Shown piece by piece: positions 21,802 through 28,638 of a DNA stretch of 28,638 bases. The number at the start of each line of letters is the position of its first letter. Position 1 is the stretch's first letter. The notes under the pieces were generated by a model that saw nothing but the letters and a program-made list of their open reading frames with translations, was not told the origin of the DNA and did no database searches. Origin of the DNA: Paulinella micropora (lineage: Eukaryota > Cercozoa > Imbricatea > Euglyphida); assembly GCA_009731375.1 (NCBI GenBank), contig BJOX01000076.1, positions 354,519-383,156 of the forward strand, in the 5' to 3' direction. The translations under genes were made by a program, and so were the position numbers.

Positions 21802-21810
21802 GTAGGTAGG
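21131..21810. repeat. Inverted minisatellite array, then GATA tract
   Basis: GACTGAGACCATTGTGCTAT-CTGTGTGTG units run to about 21620, opposite in orientation to the 20105-20700 array, with an exon f fragment inside. GATA/GGTA repeat follows (21637-21810) up to the family B tail. Confidence 0.9.
21235..21289 (-). pseudogene. Donor-edge fragment of NOG1 exon f
   Basis: On the - strand, AAAGGTGAAAAACTTCATTG followed by AAGAAC(AAC)ACC...GCCAAG repeats the end of exon f with a 3-base insertion. The donor is changed from GTGTGT to ATGTGT. It sits about 1.1 kb downstream in the transcript, inside the minisatellite array. Confidence 0.85.
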
Positions 21811-22242
21811 TGAGATATCGACTAATGTCAGAAAAAAGGAGCTTCTGATTTCGTCAACCAAGGAAGTCTATGGGTACAGTATTAACCCGATGCCCAGCTA
21901 AGCCGTGATGTTTGCACGGAAGGGACTGATACAGGCGATACCAAACCTCCCTAGTACCAGGCGGGGCCAGGGCTCGTTCCATAAGCGCCCCTTGCAGAAC
22001 GAGCTCCCACCTCCATTACAGAGGACCCAGTAAGCAGATGGAGTTTCGAGACTGTTCGACAGTCTAGTATAAACCGACAGAGCACTGTGGGTTTTATTCC
22101 GGGCTCAACAAGCGAGAAAGGCACCCTGAGGGAACAGGATTGTGCTTCCCGTCGCTATTTCGGCATGTGACTTATAGGCGTATGGCTAGGCACACATAAG
22201 GCACCCCACCACGGGCCCAGCACACCCACACCATCCCCTAAT

Positions 22243-22243
<1 letters not shown>
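21811..22243 (-). mobile_element. Longer family B retroelement tail between NOG1 exons f and g
   Basis: About 433 bp. The first 265 match 9849-10113 almost base for base; the extra 22076-22243 extends the same element 5'-ward (GC-richer, GGGCCCGTGGTGGGGTGCC...) before GATA repeat begins. Same strand as NOG1. It could be a non-LTR 3' region or a SINE; I cannot tell. Confidence 0.82.
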
Positions 22244-22310
<67 letters not shown>

Positions 22311-22402
22311 ATAGGTAGATAGGTAGGTAGATAGGTAGATAGGTAGGTAGATAGGTAGGTAGATAGGTAGGTAGATAGATAGGTAGAAGTAAATACACAC
22401 AC
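22244..22402. repeat. GATA/GGTA tract downstream of NOG1 exon f
   Basis: GATA (22244-22310) then GATAGGTAGGTA register repeats to 22388, between the family B tail and the exon f donor. Confidence 0.92.
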
Positions 22403-22485
22403 CTTGGTAACACAGGCTTGTTGTTGGTGTTCTTCAATGAGCTTTTCACCTTCCGTAGAAACTGCTCAGACTTGATCTTGCCAAC
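22403..22485 (-). CDS. NOG1: NOG1 exon f
   Basis: Encodes VGKIKSEQFLRKVKSSLKNT, then NNKPVLP plus AG of Arg. The acceptor is ACATGCAG and the donor is AAG|GTGTGT. It leaves in phase 2. KSSLKN--PVLPR matches the NOG1 block before the SR-rich tail. Confidence 0.9.
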
Positions 22486-22554
22486 CTGCATGTATGTATG
22501 TATGTATGTATGTATGTATGTGCATGTGTGTATGCATGAACGTATGTGCATGTG

Positions 22555-22594
<40 letters not shown>

Positions 22595-22678
22595 TGTGTG
22601 AGTGTGTGTGTATGCATGTGTGTCTGTATGTGTGTCTGTGTGTGTGTGTATGTATGTATGTATGTATGTATGTATGTT

Positions 22679-22754
<76 letters not shown>

Positions 22755-23272
22755 TGTGTGATTATGTTGCATAGAAACTGCTCAGACTTGATCTTGTACA
22801 CCTGCCTGCATGTATGTATGTATGTATGTATGTAATGTATGTATGTAATGTATGTATGTATGTATGTATGTATGTAATGTAATGTAATGTATGTAATGTA
22901 ATGTAATGTAATGTAATGTATGCAATGTATGTAATGTATGTAATGTATGTTATGTATGTTATGTATGTATGTATGTATGTATGCAATGTATGTAATGTAT
23001 GTAATGTATGCAATGAATGCATGTATGTATGTACGTATGTATGTATGTATGTATGTATGTACGTATGTATGTCGTATGTGCATGTATGTATGTATGTACG
23101 TATGTACGTATGTATGTATGTATGTATGTATGTATGTATGTATGTATGTATGTATGTACGTATGTGTGTATGTCTGTATGTACGTATGTATGTATGTATG
23201 TATGTATGTATGTATGTATGTTGTATGTATGTATGCATGTATGCATGTATGTACGCATGTATGTATGTATGC

Positions 23273-23348
<76 letters not shown>

Positions 23349-23352
23349 CTAC
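22486..23352. repeat. TGTA/TG/TA and ATGTA repeats upstream of NOG1 exon f
   Basis: TGTA, TG and TA tracts (22490-22770), an exon f fragment, then ATGTA/TGTA repeat with TACG and GCATG variants and a TA tract (23277-23343) next to the exon e donor. Confidence 0.92.
22771..22805 (-). pseudogene. Acceptor-edge fragment of NOG1 exon f
   Basis: On the - strand GGCAG|GTGTACAAGATCAAGTC...AGCAGTTTCTATG repeats the exon f start with V-Y instead of V-G, then turns into TG/CA repeat. It lies upstream of exon f in the transcript. Confidence 0.85.
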
Positions 23353-23406
23353 CAGTTCGCGTGTGTCCTCGTCCAGCTCTGATTCCTCATCAATGTCTGC
23401 TTTTTG
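23353..23406 (-). CDS. NOG1: NOG1 exon e (54 nt)
   Basis: Encodes [18 protein letters not shown], phase 0 on both sides. The acceptor is a CT tract ending CTGTAG and the donor is CTG|GTAGAT. It is the only copy with a donor. At least four partial copies with the same acceptor lie just upstream in the transcript. Confidence 0.87.
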
Positions 23407-23407
23407 C

Positions 23408-23466
<59 letters not shown>

Positions 23467-23477
23467 TGTATGTGTGT

Positions 23478-23542
23478 GTGTGTGTCCTCGTCCAGCTCTG
23501 ATTCCTCCTCACTGTCTGCTTTTTGCTACACACACACACACA

Positions 23543-23599
<57 letters not shown>

Positions 23600-23641
23600 T
23601 CCTCGTCCAGCTCTGATTCCTCATTACTGTTTGCTGTTTCC

Positions 23642-23694
<53 letters not shown>

Positions 23695-23738
23695 TGTCCT
23701 CGTCCAGCTCTGATTCCTCCTCACTGTCTGCTTTTTGC

Positions 23739-23779
<41 letters not shown>

Positions 23780-23829
23780 TGTGTGTGTCTTCGTCCAGCT
23801 CTGATTCCTCCTCACTCTGCTTTTTGCTA

Positions 23830-23878
<49 letters not shown>

Positions 23879-24135
23879 AGAGAGAGAGACACAGAGAGAG
23901 ACAGACGTTTGTAGGTAGGTAGGTAGGTCGGAAGGTAGGTAGGTAGACAAATAGATTTATCGGTCACCTCCACAAAATGTGGTCAGGTTACCGATAAAAC
24001 TACATATGCGGCCGCGCCAAATTCGACGTGTTTTGCGGGGCTCGCCGGCCCGGCCCGGCCCGCAAAACACGTCAAATTTGTGACTAGCCGTATGATATAC
24101 AATATTCTATCCTCTCCACTGTCTGCCTCCTGCAG
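23478..24135 (-). pseudogene. Acceptor-edge fragments of NOG1 exon e
   Basis: Partial copies near 23480-23529, 23598-23645, 23692-23742 and 23778-23831 read, on the - strand, CT tract, (C)TGTAG, then GCAGACAGTGAGGAGGAATC... to GAGGACAC, and pass into GT/CT repeat. A more diverged copy (GGAGGCAGACAGTGGAGAGG, 24110-24129) follows. None has the donor of the real exon. Confidence 0.88.
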
Positions 24136-24337
24136 CAACAAAAGCATTGGTAACACGTATGCAGGTGTTACCCTATTATGTATTATGTATTATGTATTAT
24201 GTCTTGCCCAGGTAGGTAGCTACGGTGATATATGATTTTATATCTACCTTACTGTAATATATATATATGTATAATATATATATATATATTACTATTATGT
24301 CTATGTATTCTCTTGATTGATTGATGAGTGCTTGATT

Positions 24338-24395
<58 letters not shown>

Positions 24396-24422
24396 GTATA
24401 TATATATATATTTGGTTGGTAC
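23832..24422. repeat. GA tract, unique hairpin-rich stretch and TA repeats between NOG1 exons d and e
   Basis: GA/GGTA repeat to 23950, then unique sequence with three potential hairpins (23956-23998, 24018-24080, 24150-24174), a diverged exon e fragment, and TA/TATG repeats (24180-24410). Confidence 0.85.
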
Positions 24423-24461
24423 CATAGTCTGTTCCAATTGCTCTTCCTCCTCCTCCAGCGC
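24423..24461 (-). CDS. NOG1: NOG1 exon d (39 nt)
   Basis: Encodes [13 protein letters not shown], the acidic helix that directly follows KLQ in NOG1 proteins. The acceptor is AAATGTAG and the donor is ATG|GTACCA. It is phase 0 on both sides. On its own it would be too short to call; the frame continuity with the neighbouring exons supports it. Confidence 0.87.
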
Positions 24462-24479
24462 CTACATTTATACATACAT

Positions 24480-24481
24480 AC

Positions 24482-24516
<35 letters not shown>

Positions 24517-24549
24517 CAGATAGATAGGTAGATAGATAGACAGACAGAC

Positions 24550-24599
<50 letters not shown>

Positions 24600-24601
24600 T
24601 C

Positions 24602-24693
<92 letters not shown>

Positions 24694-24694
24694 G

Positions 24695-24743
<49 letters not shown>

Positions 24744-24780
24744 TTAGTTAGTTAGATAGATAGATAGATAGATAGATAGG

Positions 24781-24813
<33 letters not shown>

Positions 24814-25316
24814 GGATAGATAGATAGATAGATACATTTCATTACATGCCATTACGTTACATGACGTTACATTACATTACATTACATTACATTACATTAC
24901 AGTTACATTACATTACAGTTACATTACATTTACCATTACATTTACCATTACCATGACCATTACCATTACCATTACCATTGCCATGAATGTAAATGTAATG
25001 TAAATGTAATGTAAATGTAATGTAAATGTAATGTAAATGTAATGTAAATGTAATGTAAATGTAATGTAAATGTAATGTAAATGTAATGTAAATGTAATGT
25101 AAATGTAATCATCTCAGACTTCATACACGCAGATGAAGACATCACTGCAAAGTTGCAGGTACAGTAACGGTAATGGTAATGGTAATGGTCATGGTAATGG
25201 TCATGGTAATGGTACATTACATTACATTACATTTACCATTACATTTACCATTACCATTACCATTACCATTACCATTACCATTACCACGGACATCAGATAT
25301 GTACATATGCATATAC
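24480..25316. repeat. GATA tract and CATTAC / TAAATG hexamer arrays between NOG1 exons c and d
   Basis: GATA with GACA and GTTA variants (24480-24832), CATTAC/CATTTAC arrays (24836-24985), an AATGTAATGTA array (24988-25110), TAATGG (25163-25213) and CATTACC (25214-25286) flank the inverted exon c copy. Confidence 0.92.
25111..25158 (+). pseudogene. Inverted donor-edge fragment of NOG1 exon c
   Basis: ATCTCAGACTTCATACACGC through AAGTTGCAG|GTACAG on the + strand repeats exon c (25317-25366), which is on the - strand. The pair forms an inverted repeat of about 50-bp arms with TAATGG/CATTAC arrays between and beside them. It is the clearest inverted copy in the set. Confidence 0.9.
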
Positions 25317-25401
25317 CTGCAGCTTTGCAGTGATGTCTTCATCTGCGTGTATGAAGTCTGAGATATTCATTCCGTCTATGATCTCAGGTATTGTGTCATA
25401 C
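25317..25401 (-). CDS. NOG1: NOG1 exon c
   Basis: One base completes Lys, then [20 protein letters not shown] and EDITAKLQ. The acceptor is TACATAG and the donor is CAG|GTATATG. It leaves in phase 0. The PEI-DG-N--DFI block is characteristic of NOG1. An inverted partial copy lies at 25111-25158. Confidence 0.92.
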
Positions 25402-25409
25402 CTATGTAA

Positions 25410-25489
25410 GATAAATGGATGGATGGATGGATGGATGGATGGATAGATGGATGGATGGATGGATGGATGGATGGATAGATAGATGGATG

Positions 25490-25535
<46 letters not shown>

Positions 25536-25584
25536 CAGATAGACAGACAGACAGACAGACAGTCAATCAGTCAGACAGATAGAC

Positions 25585-25646
<62 letters not shown>

Positions 25647-25647
25647 T

Positions 25648-25686
<39 letters not shown>

Positions 25687-25806
25687 GTAGGTAGGTAGGT
25701 AGGTAGGTAGGTGGGTGGGTGGGTAGGNNNNNNNNNNGATAGATAGATAGATATGTTTGGTCTATCAGCTCTGCATATCTGAAGACACAGGCATCAATTC
25801 TTTCTT

Positions 25807-25875
<69 letters not shown>

Positions 25876-25883
25876 TTATCTAT

Positions 25884-25948
<65 letters not shown>

Positions 25949-26034
25949 GTCAGACTGCATATCCATCCCGCCGCCAATCGGCGACTGGGTAGCGGGCTGG
26001 GAAAGAGCTTAGCTTAGAATTTATGCAGTCTGAC

Positions 26035-26107
<73 letters not shown>

Positions 26108-26149
26108 GTAGATAGGTAGGTAGGTAGGTAGGTAGGTAGGTAGATAGAG

Positions 26150-26192
<43 letters not shown>

Positions 26193-26287
26193 GTAGATAG
26201 ATAGATAGATAGATTAGATAGATAGATAGATTAGATAGATTTTTAGGTATCTAGGTATCTAGATAGATAGATGCGATAGCTACGTAC
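25410..26287. repeat. GGAT/GATA, then TATC, then GATA between NOG1 exons b and c
   Basis: GGAT/GATA/GACA/GGTA (25413-25760, 10-N gap at 25728-25737), TATC (25806-25948), an 86-bp island with inverted ends, then GATA (26034-26275). Confidence 0.92.
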
Positions 26288-26351
26288 TTCCACTCAGGGT
26301 TATCCAACATATAGGTCTTGCGATAATCACCATCATACACACCTGGACCAC
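26288..26351 (-). CDS. NOG1: NOG1 exon b
   Basis: Completes Gly, then GPGVYDGDYRKTYMLDNPEW plus AA of the following Lys. The acceptor is a long T run followed by CAG, and the donor is AA|GTACGT. It enters in phase 1 and leaves in phase 2. Choosing GTACGT rather than the GTAGCT four bases later is required by the phase of the next exon and restores NPEWKYD, a known NOG1 motif. Confidence 0.9.
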
Positions 26352-26354
26352 CTG

Positions 26355-26393
<39 letters not shown>

Positions 26394-26855
26394 NNNNNNN
26401 NNNNNNNNNNNNNNNNNNNNNNNNNNNNNNNNNNNNNNNNNNNNNNNNNNNNNNNNNNNNNNNNNNNNNNNNNNNNNNNNNNNNNNNNNNNNNNNNNNNN
26501 NNNNNNNNNNNNNNNNNNNNNNNNNNNNNNNNNNNNNNNNNNNNNNNNNNNNNNNNNNNNNNNNNNNNNNNNNNNNNNNNNNNNNNNNNNNNNNNNNNNN
26601 NNNNNNNNNNNNNNNNNNNNNNNNNNNNNNNNNNNNNNNNNNNNNNNNNNNNNNNNNNNNNNNNNNNNNNNNNNNNNNNNNNNNNNNNNNNNNNNNNNNN
26701 NNNNNNNNNNNNNNNNNNNNNNNNNNNNNNNNNNNNNNNNNNNNNNNNNNNNNNNNNNNNNNNNNNNNNNNNNNNNNNNNNNNNNNNNNNNNNNNNNNNN
26801 NNNNNNNNNNNNNNNNNNNNNNNNNNNNNNNNNNNGGGGGGGGGGGGGGGGGGGG
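26355..26855. other. A run, 442-N gap and G run
   Basis: A run of about 37 A (26355-26392), N 26394-26835, then about 20 G. On the NOG1 strand the A run is the T-rich tract of the exon b acceptor. The homopolymers at both gap edges suggest difficult sequence rather than a defined element. Confidence 0.9.
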
Positions 26856-26983
26856 AAGATACGCACACAAGCACACACACACACATACGCACATACACAC
26901 ACAATCATTTTCAATCTCACAGAACACATACACGCGTGTGTCATGTTTTTACAGGAGCACACATACAAACACATACACACACA

Positions 26984-27025
<42 letters not shown>

Positions 27026-28113
27026 CATGAGTCTTGTTTTTTTGTTGTTGTTGTTGTTGTTGTTGTTGTTGGAATATGTCTTACACGGTTGACTGTGGGG
27101 AATTTGCGCAAAATTACACGCAAAATATAGTGGTTTTTCGAAAATACACTTGCCATGAAACATAAACCTGCCTCTGCTTCCACGTCACGCTCTGTTCTAC
27201 GCTTCGTCTTAGGAACACGGAAAGGAAAGGAAAGGAAAGGGAAAGGGAAAGGGAAAGGGAAAGGGAAAGGGAAAAGGAAAGGGAAAGGGAAAAGGAAAGG
27301 GAAAGGAAAAGGGAAAAGGAAAAGGAAAAGGAAAAGGAAAGGGAAAGGAAAGGAAAGGAAAGGAAAGGGAAGGGAAGGAAAGGGAAGGGAAGGAAAAGAA
27401 AGGAAAGGAAAGGAAAGGAAAGGACAGGACAGGAAAAGACAGGAAAGGACAGGAAAGGAAAGGAAAGGAAAGTAAAGGAAAGGAAAAGGAAAAGGAAAAG
27501 GAAAAGGGAAAGGAAAATGAAAAGGAAAAGGAAAAGGAAAAAGAAAGGAAAGGAAAGGGAAAGGAAAGGGAAAGGAAAAGGAAAAGGAAAGGGAAAAGGA
27601 AAAGGAAAAGGAAAAGGAAAGGAAAGGTAAGGAAAAGGAAAAGGAAAAGGAAAGGAAGCATAACCTGCCTCTGCTTCTAGGTCACGCTCTGTTCTACGCT
27701 TCGTCTTAGGAACACGGAAAGGAAAGGAAAGGAAAGGAAAGGAAAGGAAAGGAAAGGAAAGGAAAGGAAAAGGAAAAGGAAAAGGAAAAGGAAAAGGAAA
27801 GGAAAAGGAAAGGAAAGGAAACGGAAAAGGAAAAGGAACTGGAAAAGGAAAAGGTAAAGAAAAAGGAAAGGGAAAGGAAAAGGAAAGGAAAAGGAAAGGG
27901 TAAAGAAAAAGGAAAGGAAAGGAAAGGAAAAGGAAAAGGAAAAGGAAAAGGAAAAGGAAAGGAAAGGAAAAGGAAAAGGAAAAGGAAAGGAAAAGGAAAA
28001 GGAAAGGAAAGGAAATGGAAAAGGAAAAGGAACTGGAAAAGGAAAAGATAAAGGTAAAGGAAAGGAAAGAAAAGGAAAGGAAAAGGAAAAGGAAAAGGAA
28101 AGGAAGCATAAAC
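26856..28113. repeat. CA tract, GTT tract and GGAAA arrays between NOG1 exons a and b
   Basis: CA repeats (26860-27020), GTT (27040-27070), a short unique stretch (27071-27160), then long GGAAA/GGGAAA arrays (27219-27658, 27717-28103) interleaved with exon a fragments. On the NOG1 sense strand these are TTTCC arrays. Confidence 0.93.
27161..27716 (-). pseudogene. Two donor-edge fragments of NOG1 exon a
   Basis: 27659-27716 and 27161-27218 repeat exon a from GTTCCTAAGACGAAGC to GCAG|GTT(T)ATG. They lie downstream in the transcript, each preceded by TTTCC repeat on the sense strand. Both begin at GTGTTCC, where exon a matches the repeat. Substitutions (e.g. GACGTGG for GACCTAG) show they are not a pure assembly duplicate. 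Confidence 0.88.
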
Positions 28114-28186
28114 CTGCTTCTGCTTCTAGGTCACGCTCTGTTCTACGCTTCGTCTTAGGAACACCAGCCTTTGTCGCCTCTCGTTG
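28114..28186 (-). CDS. NOG1: NOG1 exon a
   Basis: Reads [20 protein letters not shown] then EAEA plus the first base of Gly. The acceptor is TTGTTTAG upstream of 28186 and the donor is GCAG|GTTTATG. It ends in phase 1. KRRTERDLE is a strong NOG1 signature, the basic stretch before the GG-GV block. Earlier exons lie beyond the window. Confidence 0.88.

Positions 28187-28638
<452 letters not shown>

Noticed and set aside
24110-24129. Possible extra NOG1 exon (GCAG followed by GAGGCAGACAGTGGAGAGGA)
   Set aside because: Its only nearby donor (GTATAT) leaves phase 2, which does not fit exon e, and the sequence aligns with the exon e start. It is better read as a diverged acceptor-edge fragment.
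27114-28109. 331-codon Phe/Pro/Leu/Ser-rich frame on the - strand and its Lys/Gly mirror
   Set aside because: Translation of GGAAA/TTTCC arrays; the only coding content is NOG1 exon a fragments.

Overview
This is eukaryotic nuclear DNA, dominated by simple-sequence repeats and broken by eight runs of N. Most long open frames are repeat translations (TATC, GA, TGTA, GTT and GGAAA tracts). The non-repetitive islands, however, are short spliced exons of two conserved host genes. The lineage is not determined. The spliced genes, a fungal/animal-style NOG1 tail and a non-LTR retrotransposon with a restriction-like endonuclease exclude bacteria, but I cannot choose between an invertebrate and a protist or alga.

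Layout. (1) 192-6654, + strand: the last three coding exons of a 14-3-3 protein (36, 21 and 26 codons plus stop, all phase 0). The first intron is about 5.2 kb of TATC/TGTA repeat. (2) 6655-9359: intergenic space between two convergent genes. It holds a near-perfect 326-bp palindrome and a larger inverted repeat whose inner ends abut assembly gaps. (3) 9360-28186, - strand: the 3' part of the ribosome-biogenesis GTPase gene NOG1. I place 14 exons of 35-85 nt. Their lengths sum to 846 nt, every junction phase is compatible, and the chain gives 281 codons plus a stop ending in [11 protein letters not shown]. Introns are 0.6-4.4 kb of microsatellite. (4) 15272-about 19168, - strand, inside a NOG1 intron: a frameshifted non-LTR retrotransposon with reverse transcriptase, a CCHC knuckle and a PD-(D/E)XK-type endonuclease. 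Short 5'-truncated relatives (family A) and copies of a second family (B) lie nearby, all embedded in TATC/GATA tracts. (5) 28187-28638: GATA/GATG repeat of the next NOG1 intron.

The most striking pattern is that nearly every exon is surrounded by partial copies of itself scattered in the adjoining microsatellite. Copies of the exon start, with its acceptor, lie upstream. Copies of the exon end, with its donor, lie downstream. Breakpoints often fall where the exon contains a short match to the repeat. This looks like repeated tandem duplication between intron repeat and exon microhomology. It fills introns with decoy splice sites while one intact exon survives. The microsatellites are mostly pyrimidine-rich on the sense strand of each gene, and all six retroelement 3' ends are in sense orientation.
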